In this document: piece after piece, positions 1-7,758 of the stretch
Numbering within the stretch: position 1 is the stretch's first letter
Layout of the letters: every line of letters begins with the position of its first letter
DNA from: Paludibacter sp.
Lineage (GTDB): Bacteria > Bacteroidota > Bacteroidia > Bacteroidales > Paludibacteraceae
Assembly (NCBI GenBank): GCA_013426815.1
Contig: JACDZH010000002.1
Coordinates: 1 to 52,131, forward strand
Length of the DNA stretch: 52,131 bases
Direction of reading: 5' to 3'
Made by a program: the position numbers and the translations under genes
The notes under the pieces: model-generated
Database searches by the model: none
What the model was told of the DNA's origin: nothing
Seen by the model: the letters and a program-made list of their open reading frames with translations, nothing else

Positions 1-53
1 ACCAAATGATGATTTGAGCAAATTAACCGCATTTATATAAGTCGCTTATTATA

Positions 54-61
54 TAAATTTG
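54..61 (+). promoter_or_regulatory. -7 promoter element (TAAATTTG)
   Basis: The octamer fits the Bacteroidota -7 consensus TAnnTTTG. It lies 29 nt before the ATG at 91. Transcription starting just after it would exclude the TTG codon at 64 as the start of the first gene. Confidence 0.6.
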
Positions 62-90
62 AATTGAATAAACCGCATAGTACTGATAAA

Positions 91-738
91 ATGAAAAACA
101 CAATGAAAATTGTAATACCTTTATTGTTCTGTTTGACATTAAGTTTATATGCTCAAACAACTGATAGTTTGATAATTAAATCTACAAATTTAACATTATC
201 ATATAATAGTTCACTGATTTATCCGGGAGCAAGATTTGGGTTTGAATTTCCGGTAACGAATATTGAAATAAAAAAGAAAAAGTCAAACGGAGAAAAAGTT
301 GTTATTAACGAAAAATTTATCACTGCTCAATTAGGTTGGTATCATCATCCTTACTTTCACGATAATTTTTATTTTACAGGGGGTTGGACAACAAGAAGAA
401 TCAAACCCAGTGGTTTTTTTAGTCAATTTTCGCCGGAAATAGGATATAGCAGAACTTTTTTAGGAGGCACAACATATACAGTTGAAGAATACAATGAAGT
501 GAATATAACCAAATGGGCGGGATACAATTATTTACTATTATCGCTTGGAGTAGGGTTGGGATATGATTTTGAAAAGATTAAAGATAAACCATTTGCTGTT
601 TTTTCAAAGTTTAATTTGTTAATGATGTATCCTTATAACAGCACTTTTTATTTACGACCAACTATCGAATTGGGTATTATTTATAAACCCAAAAGCTTTT
701 TGAATCATACTATAAATTCGAAAATCAAAACCAAATGA
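91..738 (+). CDS. Small secreted protein, probable outer-membrane beta-barrel
   Basis: The protein is 215 aa from the ATG at 91; an ATG at 103 is equally possible. A TTG at 64 would lengthen the frame but overlaps the inferred transcription start. The N-terminus is a signal peptide ending near LYAQ. The rest alternates hydrophobic and polar residues with many aromatics (for example YLRPTIELGIIY near the end), as in small Bacteroidota outer-membrane barrels. The last residues (TKIKTK-like, basic) are not the aromatic end typical of barrels. The stop overlaps the next ATG by four bases (ATGA), so the hydrolase gene is probably co-translated. I do not recognise a named family and assign no function beyond an envelope location. 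Confidence 0.6.
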   Translation: MKNTMKIVIPLLFCLTLSLYAQTTDSLIIKSTNLTLSYNSSLIYPGARFGFEFPVTNIEIKKKKSNGEKVVINEKFITAQLGWYHHPYFHDNFYFTGGWTTRRIKPSGFFSQFSPEIGYSRTFLGGTTYTVEEYNEVNITKWAGYNYLLLSLGVGLGYDFEKIKDKPFAVFSKFNLLMMYPYNSTFYLRPTIELGIIYKPKSFLNHTINSKIKTK

Positions 739-1775
739 AGCCTTTTTTAATTTTATTAGCAAGTCTGTTTTTAACAATATCTTGTCAAAATGAAAATATT
801 GATTTAGGTTTAAATGTTTCTGATACATTTTATGTGGAAAACGAAGGAGCTTCCATGCGTGTACTGGTTGAAGGAAATACCGGGAGTAATACTTTTCTGC
901 TTTTTGTGCATGGTGGTCCGGGTACAAGTTCCTATTTTTACAATACAGATTATATTAGCAAAAACATCGAAGACAAATTTGCTTGTGTTTATTGGGACGA
1001 AAGAAATGCAGGAGCTTCACAGGGAAATTCTAATTCCGAAAATCTTAATTTGACTCAGATGACTGACGATTTGAAAAAGGTAATTACTGTTTTAAAGTAC
1101 CGTTACGGTCAGGATGTAAGTGTTTTTATTATCGGACACAGTTTTGGAGGGCTCTTAACCTCGTCGTTTATGACAACTGGAAACAACCAATCAATGGTTA
1201 AAGGTTGGATTTTTGCCAGTGGCTCTCACAATTATGCTTTAAACGATTCATTAACCAGATTAATGATGCTTGACCTTGGAAGACAACAAATTACGTTGAA
1301 TATCAATACAGATAAATGGACACCAATTATAGAATATTGCAATCAACATACAGGAAACTTCACTTTTGAGGAATCAAATCAACTTAACGCTTATGCTTCA
1401 GACGCTGAAACCTATTTTGATGAAGTTATAAAAACAGACTTTATTGAAATCTTAAAGGGAAATGCTATAAAGTATAATTGGCCTTTAACTTCAATTTTAT
1501 TGAATCAAAAATACTCTTCCAAAGCAGATTTCAATAAGGATTTGGCAAAAACAGAATTTTCGTCTACCCTTTATAAGGTTACAACACCAACTTTAGTTTT
1601 AGGTGGTAAGTATGATTTTATTTGTCCAAGCGAATTGGGTGAAAATGTGTATAATAATATTAGTACGAATGAAAAGAAAATTGCAATTTCCCCAGTCAGT
1701 GGACACAATATATTTTATCAGGATGAATCCATTTTTTGTTTTGAAGTAAATGAATTTATTGAAAAATATAAATAA
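735..1775 (+). CDS. Alpha/beta hydrolase lipoprotein, proline iminopeptidase-like
   Basis: The 346-aa protein has a lipoprotein signal (LTISC, Cys17), so it is probably anchored to a membrane facing the periplasm or surface. The oxyanion motif HGGPG is at 59-63, the hydrolase family signature shared with proline iminopeptidases. The nucleophile elbow GHSFGG puts Ser136 as nucleophile; Asp294 (GGKYDF) and His324 (SGHN) complete a plausible triad. Length fits the family. The start overlaps the stop of the barrel gene, so the two form one translational unit. HGGPG enzymes cleave N-terminal proline or hydrolyse small esters and amides; the substrate here is unknown. A lipid-anchored member is less common than a cytoplasmic one. 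Confidence 0.85.
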   Translation: MKPFLILLASLFLTISCQNENIDLGLNVSDTFYVENEGASMRVLVEGNTGSNTFLLFVHGGPGTSSYFYNTDYISKNIEDKFACVYWDERNAGASQGNSNSENLNLTQMTDDLKKVITVLKYRYGQDVSVFIIGHSFGGLLTSSFMTTGNNQSMVKGWIFASGSHNYALNDSLTRLMMLDLGRQQITLNINTDKWTPIIEYCNQHTGNFTFEESNQLNAYASDAETYFDEVIKTDFIEILKGNAIKYNWPLTSILLNQKYSSKADFNKDLAKTEFSSTLYKVTTPTLVLGGKYDFICPSELGENVYNNISTNEKKIAISPVSGHNIFYQDESIFCFEVNEFIEKYK

Positions 1776-1842
1776 AAACACTTAACTGTCTATATCACTA
1801 TTCGTTATAAATTATTAGTATTATGTCTTAAAAAATAAAAGT

Positions 1843-2541
1843 ATGAAAACAAAAATTATTTCAGGAATTCTTATTCCAACAATTGCAATCATTATGTATT
1901 TGTTAGGTAATTCTTGGGTCGAAGTGATTCCATTAGATTTTGTAGAAAACGAAAAAATAAATCATCTTATTAAATTTCAATCGTTCGGTTTGATTCTAAG
2001 TTTTATAACACTTTCTTTAACTCTTCATATAGCTCCAAAAAGCAAGAAGTTTCTGAAATTTGGTAATTTATCTGAGTTATCACAACCTGTAAAAATTTTA
2101 GGTATAAATGCAAACGATAGTTGGTATAAAACGGGGCTTTCATTTCTAGTTGTAATTACGGCTTCAACAGCATTGTTCATGTATTTGAGTTTAGGTAAAT
2201 CGGCTAGTTGGGACGGTCTAATTCCTTTGTTGCCTTATGTTCTTATTTTTTCGTTAACAAACTCTTTTAATGAAGAGATAATTACCCGTTTTGCAGTAGT
2301 AGGTTTACTCGATGGATATTTAAAACCACTAAAAATTATGTGGTCGGCAGCTTTAATTTTTGGACTTATTCATTACTTTGGACAACCAGGTGGTCCTATT
2401 GGTGTGCTAATGGCTGGATTTTTAGGTTGGTTAATGGCTAAATCCATAATTGAAACTGAGGGTATTGGAGTGGCTTGGGTAGTTCATTTTTTTCAAGATG
2501 TTGTGATTTACAGTTTTCTTTTAATCTCAATATGGAAATAA
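1843..2541 (+). CDS. CPBP-family intramembrane metalloprotease (CAAX protease-like)
   Basis: The 232-aa protein has six or so hydrophobic segments. The three family motifs are visible: EExxxR (Glu144, Glu145, Arg149 in NEEIITR), FxxxH (His177 in FGLIH) and a C-terminal HxxxD (His215, Asp219 in HFFQD). These form the glutamate/histidine metal site of Rce1/ABI-type membrane proteases. The N-terminal 70 residues carry two extra membrane segments. It stands 67 nt after the hydrolase and 44 nt before the HXXEE gene, all in the same direction, so one transcript is possible. Family members process prenylated proteins or peptides or serve in self-immunity; nothing here tells which. Confidence 0.85.
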   Translation: MKTKIISGILIPTIAIIMYLLGNSWVEVIPLDFVENEKINHLIKFQSFGLILSFITLSLTLHIAPKSKKFLKFGNLSELSQPVKILGINANDSWYKTGLSFLVVITASTALFMYLSLGKSASWDGLIPLLPYVLIFSLTNSFNEEIITRFAVVGLLDGYLKPLKIMWSAALIFGLIHYFGQPGGPIGVLMAGFLGWLMAKSIIETEGIGVAWVVHFFQDVVIYSFLLISIWK

Positions 2542-2585
2542 AAACAAGGTAAACAATGTAATTGTAAAAAATTAATTCGTGATTT

Positions 2586-3089
2586 ATGGACACAAATTTA
2601 AACTTTTTGATTTCGATATTGCCTTATGCCTTTGCTCTACATAATCTTGAGGAAGTTATAAGTATGGAAAAATGGTCAGAATCAATCCCTAAATCTTTTC
2701 ATCCTCCTGTTTCAACTGCTCAATTTTCAATAGCAATAACCCTTTTTACTATACTAGGGTTTGTAGTTGTTTTGTATAAAGATTATTATCCATCGGAAGA
2801 CATTTACCTGCTTTTTGTGTCCGGTTTTGCTGGCATGTTATTTCTGAATACTTTTTTCCCTCACCTTATTGCCACTATTTATCTGAGAAAATATGCTCCA
2901 GGAGTGATTACCGGATTATTGATAAATGCTCCACTTACTGCAATAATTCTGTGGTTGATATATGATAATCAATTAATTAGTAATTTGCAAATTACACTTT
3001 CTGTATTAATTGGTGGTTTTACGGGAGCAGTGCTAGCCTTTTTGTTTTTAAAAATCGGACATCTACTCACAACAAGAAAATGGAACTAA
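2586..3089 (+). CDS. HXXEE domain integral membrane protein
   Basis: The 167-aa protein carries the family's defining H-x-x-E-E motif near the N-terminus (His19, Glu22, Glu23 in ALHNLEE), followed by four or five hydrophobic segments. The size matches HXXEE proteins, whose function is unknown; the conserved His/Glu set in a membrane protein suggests metal binding or enzymatic activity. The last ten bases overlap the start of the metallo-hydrolase gene, so translation of the two is probably coupled. With the CPBP protease upstream this gives two membrane proteins with His/Glu motifs followed by a metal-dependent hydrolase. Confidence 0.8.
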   Translation: MDTNLNFLISILPYAFALHNLEEVISMEKWSESIPKSFHPPVSTAQFSIAITLFTILGFVVVLYKDYYPSEDIYLLFVSGFAGMLFLNTFFPHLIATIYLRKYAPGVITGLLINAPLTAIILWLIYDNQLISNLQITLSVLIGGFTGAVLAFLFLKIGHLLTTRKWN

Positions 3090-3862
3090 TATACAATTGG
3101 ATAGGTGGTGCCACATTTGTGTTATGCATTGGAAATCTAAACATTGCTTGCGATCCTGTATTGTGCCCGCAAGGAACAGTTCAGGACTTTTTCTGGTTCA
3201 AATCCAAACGCATTGAAGCTCCAGTTTATGATGCTAAAACATTCTCGGATATTGACCTTTGGCTGATAACTCACAATCACGAAGACCATTTAGACAAAAT
3301 CGGTTTGTCGAAAATAAATACACAATCAACCGTAATTTGCAACCCGAATTCTGCCGGTATTTTAAAGAAAAATAGAATTACTGACTTGAATATATTAAAT
3401 TGGCATAGTATTCAGAAACTATCCATAAAAGGTTATGAAATAAGCATTGAAGCTATTCCTGGCATTCATGGTGTGAACCCATTGAGTGCCTTTTTTGCCG
3501 GAAAAGTAAATGGTTATTACCTGACTATTGCTAATAAAAATGAGAAAGTTCAGATTTATATAACGGGTGACACTGTATATAAAGATAAGGTTATCAATGC
3601 ATTAAAAGGAAAGGCGATTGACCTGTTAATTCCAAATATGGGAGCTGCCAAACAGGGAAGTTGGATAATGACACTGACTTTGAACGCTACCATGCTGCGA
3701 AAAATGATAGCCGTACTTCATCCAAAACATGTAATTCCCGTACATTTTGGCACTTTTGAGCATTATGTAGAACCAGTATCCGAAATTCAAAAATTGGAAG
3801 ATAATCGAATAGAAATATTAAATCCAGTTGACCATTCATCCGCCATTTTCCTCATTCAGTAA
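3080..3862 (+). CDS. MBL-fold metallo-hydrolase, UlaG-like
   Basis: The 260-aa cytoplasmic protein begins with the UlaG-like motif NWIGGATFVL and carries the zinc signature HxHxDH (His65, His67, Asp69, His70 in THNHEDH). Further metal ligands are likely in the GIHG segment, YITGDT and HVIPVHFGTF. No signal peptide is visible. The beta-lactamase-fold family hydrolyses lactones, phosphodiesters or similar bonds; the substrate is unknown. The gene overlaps the HXXEE gene by ten bases and the start ATG lies inside it, which supports operonic translation. A second, larger protein of the same superfamily is at 44531. Confidence 0.85.
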   Translation: MELIYNWIGGATFVLCIGNLNIACDPVLCPQGTVQDFFWFKSKRIEAPVYDAKTFSDIDLWLITHNHEDHLDKIGLSKINTQSTVICNPNSAGILKKNRITDLNILNWHSIQKLSIKGYEISIEAIPGIHGVNPLSAFFAGKVNGYYLTIANKNEKVQIYITGDTVYKDKVINALKGKAIDLLIPNMGAAKQGSWIMTLTLNATMLRKMIAVLHPKHVIPVHFGTFEHYVEPVSEIQKLEDNRIEILNPVDHSSAIFLIQ

Positions 3863-3917
3863 GTTTTTTTAGAGAATATCCGTATCTAATAATACTTTTA
3901 ATCAATAAATTTACATT

Positions 3918-5075
3918 ATGAAAACAATTTACTTTCTATTTTTTGTGTTTTTTCTTTCTGCTATTAGTGCTTGCTCAAAAATATCCAATTTTGATTGCAT
4001 GTGTAGGGAAGATTATCCTGTAAATGCTTTTATTACAGCTGATAAAGCTTCTGAAATAGCCAACGAAGTATGTGGGTGTATAAACAGCGAAAAAGTACCA
4101 GCCATTCAAATTTCAATTATCGATAGTGTTGGAAGGATTTGGACATTATCTTCTGGATCTTCCGATTTAAAAAGAAAAAATCTTATCAATGATGAAAGTA
4201 TTTTCCGCTTGGCAAGTATTACTAAAACTTTTACTGCTACCGTTATTCTGAAGCTTATAGAAGACGGTCAATTATCATTTGACACCAAACTTACTGATTA
4301 CTTTCCCGAATTTGTGAATGCTCAAAATGTAACGATTAAGAATTTATTGAATCATTCTTCTGGTATTAAAGAATTACTCATGTTGCCTTATATTCTTACA
4401 AACTCGACACTGTTCACAGACAAAATTTGGGATGTGAATGATATTATTAAAACAATTTCTAAGAAAAAAACTGTTTTCGAAACGGATACCGACCACCAAT
4501 ATTCAAATACTAATTTCGTTTTACTTGGACTAATTGCTGAAAAAGTAACAGGTAAAAAAATGGCAGTTTTATATGATGAGATTATTTTTTCACCTTTGGC
4601 AATTACGAATATAAAATTACTTCCACAACAACAAAAACCTGATTTTCTGATAAGTGGTTATGATCGAAAATTATTGCCAACTCCCGGAATATATGAAATA
4701 ACTCCTGATAATACAGCCTGGTCGTCGAATGCTTTCACTTCAGGGGCATTGGTTGGAAATACAAAATCGACTTCTATATTTTATCATAATTTATTGTTAG
4801 GTAGGATAATAAAAAATGCTTCTCTTAATGCGATGAAGTCTTTCGAACAGCCTGTTTTGAACGAAAGTGAATTTTTGAACCAGTTTGGATTAGGCTTATT
4901 TAAATACGAAATTAATGGTAATACTTATTTCGGTCATGAGGGCTTATTTATTGGTTTTGATAACATAACCTGTTTCAGAGAGATAGATAAAACGACCATA
5001 GTGATTTTGGGAAATATATCTTCTTTTGAAAAATTCCAATTGCTGAAGAAAATTGACAAAATCATAGCTTTATGA
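3918..5075 (+). CDS. Serine hydrolase lipoprotein, class C beta-lactamase/penicillin-binding fold
   Basis: The 385-aa protein has a lipoprotein signal (AISAC, Cys19). The SxxK motif is Ser100-Ile-Thr-Lys103 (ASITKTF), the YxN motif is Tyr195-Ser-Asn197 (QYSNTNF), and an HEG near the C-terminus (YFGHEG) corresponds to the third HxG/KTG box. The arrangement and length fit the beta-lactamase domain family of D-aminopeptidases, esterases and class C enzymes. Location would be periplasmic or surface, lipid-anchored. The stop overlaps the next start by four bases (ATGA), tying it to the small barrel gene. This order, lipoprotein hydrolase next to a small barrel, also occurs at 91-1775. Substrate unknown; true beta-lactamase activity is not implied. 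Confidence 0.85.
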   Translation: MKTIYFLFFVFFLSAISACSKISNFDCMCREDYPVNAFITADKASEIANEVCGCINSEKVPAIQISIIDSVGRIWTLSSGSSDLKRKNLINDESIFRLASITKTFTATVILKLIEDGQLSFDTKLTDYFPEFVNAQNVTIKNLLNHSSGIKELLMLPYILTNSTLFTDKIWDVNDIIKTISKKKTVFETDTDHQYSNTNFVLLGLIAEKVTGKKMAVLYDEIIFSPLAITNIKLLPQQQKPDFLISGYDRKLLPTPGIYEITPDNTAWSSNAFTSGALVGNTKSTSIFYHNLLLGRIIKNASLNAMKSFEQPVLNESEFLNQFGLGLFKYEINGNTYFGHEGLFIGFDNITCFREIDKTTIVILGNISSFEKFQLLKKIDKIIAL

Positions 5076-5584
5076 AAAAAAATGCCCTGATAATATTTAG
5101 TTTATTGCTTAACATGAATATGTTTTCGCAAACGTCAAAAGATAGTGTTACTGATAAAAACCACATTTATTTATCCGTTGGTGCGCCATCGATGTATGCA
5201 GGCATTTCCTATGAACGTCAAATTTATCAAAAGGGAAAGCTAAGTTTCATGACTGACCTGGGGCTTGGCTTTAATATCTTTAATCCGTCCTTTGGCAAAG
5301 AGTTTAACATCCAAACCGGAGTTACCACCCTGATTGGGAATAGCAATCACAAGGCAGAGTTTGGCTTAGGTTTCATTCATTATTTCCTGAACCAAACTGA
5401 TATAGTTACAGATTTAAATTTTTATTCTTACAAACCAATTTTGTATGGTTTAGTGGGCTACAGATATCAATTTGAGCATATTCCTATCGGGCTAAAAATT
5501 GGTATTACACCAATTTTTGTATTGAATAAAGATAAATTGACTTTTTTTCCTTTAGCTGAAATTGGCATTGGATATAGATTTTAA
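5072..5584 (+). CDS. Small outer-membrane beta-barrel protein
   Basis: The 170-aa protein has a signal peptide (MKKNALIIFSLLLNMNMFSQ) and alternating amphipathic strands with GLGF and GIGY patterns. It ends in a terminal Phe (GIGYRF), the usual C-terminal signal for barrel assembly. An eight-stranded barrel is plausible for this length. The start codon overlaps the stop of the serine hydrolase, so the two are co-translated. I recognise no specific family. Confidence 0.7.
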   Translation: MKKNALIIFSLLLNMNMFSQTSKDSVTDKNHIYLSVGAPSMYAGISYERQIYQKGKLSFMTDLGLGFNIFNPSFGKEFNIQTGVTTLIGNSNHKAEFGLGFIHYFLNQTDIVTDLNFYSYKPILYGLVGYRYQFEHIPIGLKIGITPIFVLNKDKLTFFPLAEIGIGYRF

Positions 5585-5622
5585 ATTGAAGAAAAATATC
5601 AGAGCATTTGAATTAAAGCATT

Positions 5623-6186
5623 ATGAATCAAATAATAAACACATTTAGTAAGTTTGGCTTTGCGGGGAATGACCTAACTGAAATTGCGGAATTTTTTAGT
5701 CTAAAGAAATACAAAAGCGGTGAATTTTTTATTCAAAATGGATTCGTTGCCGATTATTTGGGTTTTGTCAACCAAGGCATCTTTCAATTTTATTTTGAAG
5801 ATAATGGCGATGAAAAAACAACTTACATGGCTTTAAAAGGTGATGTTATTGTTTCAGTTCAAAGTTTTTTTGCAGGTTTACAGTCAAAAGAAAATGTAAA
5901 AGCACTGGTTGATGCTGATGTTTGGATAATTAAAAAATCAGATTTTAAACAATTAATCGACAAAATTGCAGGTTTCAAAGAATTTTATATCTCTGTATTA
6001 GAGCACCTTTTGGTATGCATTGATGAAAGCAGGTTCGATTATATCACTTTATCGCCCGATGAACGCTATGCGAAACTAATGAAAAATGAACCTGAGTTAC
6101 TACAGCAAGTTCCATTGAAATATTTGTCGGCATTAATTGGCATTACACCGCGCCATTTGAGCCGAATTCGGAAAAACATCAAGTAA
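5623..6186 (+). CDS. Crp/Fnr family transcriptional regulator (paralogue 1, altered recognition helix)
   Basis: The 187-aa protein has a cyclic-nucleotide-binding-type beta-roll (about 20-120) and a short C-terminal winged helix. Its recognition helix reads PRHLSRIRK (from 176). The other three Crp/Fnr proteins here read PE[TS][IL]SRIRK, like E. coli Fnr (ETISR). Arg replaces the Glu that contacts a G:C pair in Fnr/Crp-type sites, while the S-R pair is kept. There is no N-terminal Cys cluster, so this is not an Fe-S Fnr. A palindrome of altered sequence follows 11 nt after the gene at the operator position of the 6268 gene, which makes that gene the likely target. The sensed signal is unknown. 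Confidence 0.85.
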   Translation: MNQIINTFSKFGFAGNDLTEIAEFFSLKKYKSGEFFIQNGFVADYLGFVNQGIFQFYFEDNGDEKTTYMALKGDVIVSVQSFFAGLQSKENVKALVDADVWIIKKSDFKQLIDKIAGFKEFYISVLEHLLVCIDESRFDYITLSPDERYAKLMKNEPELLQQVPLKYLSALIGITPRHLSRIRKNIK

Positions 6187-6196
6187 AAAATATTTA

Positions 6197-6241
6197 TAGA
6201 CAAATGTCTTCTATTTAATAATTTAAGTATATCTACTTTTG
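6197..6241 (+). promoter_or_regulatory. Promoter of 6268 gene with variant Crp/Fnr-type palindrome
   Basis: The -7 element TACTTTTG is at 6234-6241. Upstream, AGAC-AAAT-GTCT (6198-6209) is a perfect four-base inverted repeat around N4. Its centre (6203.5) is 37.5 bp from the end of the -7 element, the same distance as the Fnr-like boxes elsewhere in the window. The half-site differs from TTGAY, as does the recognition helix of the adjacent regulator. Confidence 0.5.
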
Positions 6242-6267
6242 CGATATAATTTTAAAATATTACTAAT

Positions 6268-6897
6268 ATGAAGACACTGAAAATTAAAGTGCTTACAATT
6301 TTTCTTGGATTGTACACATTTGCAATCGGTCAAACATCCGACAGTTTGAATATAATTTCTGAAAAACAAAGTTGGAAAGTTTTTTCTGAAATTGATTTAG
6401 GTTTAATTGCATTTACCGGTGGTTTTGCAAATTATTTTGGAGTGCGCAACGGACCTCATGGTTTTGAATTGGGTTATCAACATTTCCCTGCACCCAGCTC
6501 GCTTTTCAGTGGAGTTCCCGAAGGTTTTGATTTAACTGTTGAGCATATTTACTCAATACATTACAGCTATTTTTGGAACGGAAAAACTGATAAAGGATTA
6601 TATACTAGATTTATGTATCACAACAAAATGCAGATTGTGACCGAACAAAACACAAATACGTCCAAAAAACTTTATTCAGATTGTGTGGGTGCTGAATTGG
6701 GTTATATTTGGTATTTTTCCAAAAATTTTTATCTGACACCACGGGTTGGAGCTCTTTATTATATCAATAGTCCTCAATGCAAGGAAAATAATCCTGTTTT
6801 GGTTGGGAGCAGTTATTACGACAACAAAAGGCACAAAACATGGGATACTTACTTTATTCCAACAATTTCGATAGGATATTCAATACCATTAAAATAA
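6268..6897 (+). CDS. Secreted protein, probable outer-membrane beta-barrel
   Basis: The 209-aa protein has a signal peptide (cleavage after FAIGQ) and a barrel-like pattern of alternating aromatic and polar residues (GFELGYQHF, AELGYIWYF, YFIPTISIGYSI). The end is PLK rather than aromatic, so barrel assignment rests on the pattern and the signal. The gene stands alone behind its own promoter (-7 at 6234) and directly after Crp/Fnr paralogue 1, whose probable operator is in that promoter. I recognise no named family. It resembles in size the proteins at 91, 5072 and 12679. Confidence 0.6.
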   Translation: MKTLKIKVLTIFLGLYTFAIGQTSDSLNIISEKQSWKVFSEIDLGLIAFTGGFANYFGVRNGPHGFELGYQHFPAPSSLFSGVPEGFDLTVEHIYSIHYSYFWNGKTDKGLYTRFMYHNKMQIVTEQNTNTSKKLYSDCVGAELGYIWYFSKNFYLTPRVGALYYINSPQCKENNPVLVGSSYYDNKRHKTWDTYFIPTISIGYSIPLK

Positions 6898-6990
6898 AGT
6901 TTTTAACTATTCTCAAATCATCAGTTAGCTTAAAGATTTGGGAAAATGAAATTTTAAAACCATGAAACGAACATGACAAAATTTAATCTA

Positions 6991-7077
6991 TTTAGGACAC
7001 ACAAAGAGATGATTATAAAATAACAATAACTCAATGTACCTGTCTTTTCCCCCCTTTAGGGGGTTAGGGGGCAGGTA
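6991..7077 (+). repeat. Composite dispersed repeat, copy 1 (conserved 26-mer plus C/G-run hairpin)
   Basis: The segment TTTAGGACACAC...GATGATTATAAA (6991-7020) closely matches 43208-43236. It is followed in both places by a C-run/G-run stretch. Here this forms nested inverted repeats: TACCTG (7037-7042) with CAGGTA (7072-7077), and CCCCCT/AGGGGG inside. Its translation (SFPPFRGLGG) extends the next gene's open frame artificially. Such elements are common between genes in Bacteroidota. Confidence 0.6.
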
Positions 7078-7093
7078 TATAATTTATAAAACC

Positions 7094-7675
7094 ATGAAAC
7101 AGAGCATTAAAGCATTTCTAAAAGAACAATTGCATTTGGAAAACGATGTAATTGAAGAGTTTGTTGCGGAGTTTACGGAAGCAGAATACAAGGCAAATGA
7201 CTATTTTTTAAAAAATGGACAAGTTTGTAAGAAAATTGCATTTATTGTAAGCGGTGCAATGTATTGTGTGTATAATAAAAATGGGAATGATAGAATTGAT
7301 GAGTTTTCGTTTGAAAATGACTTCATTACTGATTATTTAGGATTCTTAACCGGTGCTCCTGCCGACAAAGATATTGTTTGTTTGGAGGATTGCAAATTGT
7401 TGGTTATTGACAAAGCATCGTTAGAAAATTTGTACAAAAAAGATATGCGCTTTGAACATTTAGGACGCTTAATGGCCGAAGGTTTATTTATCAACTGGCA
7501 CTTAAAAGCCAAATCTTTATTTCTGGATGATGCAGAAACCCGATACTTCAAACTTGTGGCTACCAAACCTCAGCTCAATCAACGCGTTCCTCAATATATG
7601 ATTGCTTCCTATCTCAATGTAAGTCCTGAAACCATTAGCAGAATAAGAAAAAAAACTTCGAAAAAACTTTATTGA
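7094..7675 (+). CDS. Crp/Fnr family transcriptional regulator (paralogue 2)
   Basis: The frame is open from 7034, but its first 20 codons are the C/G-run repeat, so I place the start at the ATG at 7094 (193 aa, MKQSIKAF). A beta-roll sensor domain is followed by a C-terminal helix-turn-helix with recognition helix PETISRIRK (178 on), matching the Glu, Ser and Arg that read TTGAT in Fnr. Cysteines occur (45, 58 and later) but not in the Fnr cluster spacing. The stop codon TGA lies inside a perfect Fnr-like box (7672-7685) serving the nitroreductase/TonB receptor operon, so this protein is the obvious candidate to bind it. The 5' leader contains the hairpin repeat. Confidence 0.88.
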   Translation: MKQSIKAFLKEQLHLENDVIEEFVAEFTEAEYKANDYFLKNGQVCKKIAFIVSGAMYCVYNKNGNDRIDEFSFENDFITDYLGFLTGAPADKDIVCLEDCKLLVIDKASLENLYKKDMRFEHLGRLMAEGLFINWHLKAKSLFLDDAETRYFKLVATKPQLNQRVPQYMIASYLNVSPETISRIRKKTSKKLY

Positions 7676-7716
7676 TGTAGGTCAACGAACTAGGTTAATT
7701 GTTAAATGTACTTTTG
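7672..7716 (+). promoter_or_regulatory. Fnr-like box and -7 element of the nitroreductase/TonB receptor 1 operon
   Basis: TTGAT-GTAG-GTCAA (7672-7685) fits the Fnr half-site pattern on both sides and includes the TGA stop of the regulator (7673-7675). The -7 element TACTTTTG is at 7709-7716, 37.5 bp from the box centre to its last base. With transcription starting a few bases later, the box would be near -41.5, the class II activator position. Confidence 0.75.
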
Positions 7717-7758
7717 TTGAAACAAACAATAAGTATAAATTTTAAAACAATTATCCCC

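Noticed and set aside
3918-5075. Serine hydrolase as a true antibiotic-resistance beta-lactamase
   Set aside because: SxxK and YxN are shared by many peptidases and esterases; nothing marks it as AmpC.
7034-7093. N-terminal extension of Crp/Fnr paralogue 2
   Set aside because: The 20 codons are the C/G-run repeat (SFPPFRGLGG), and a normal family start follows at 7094.
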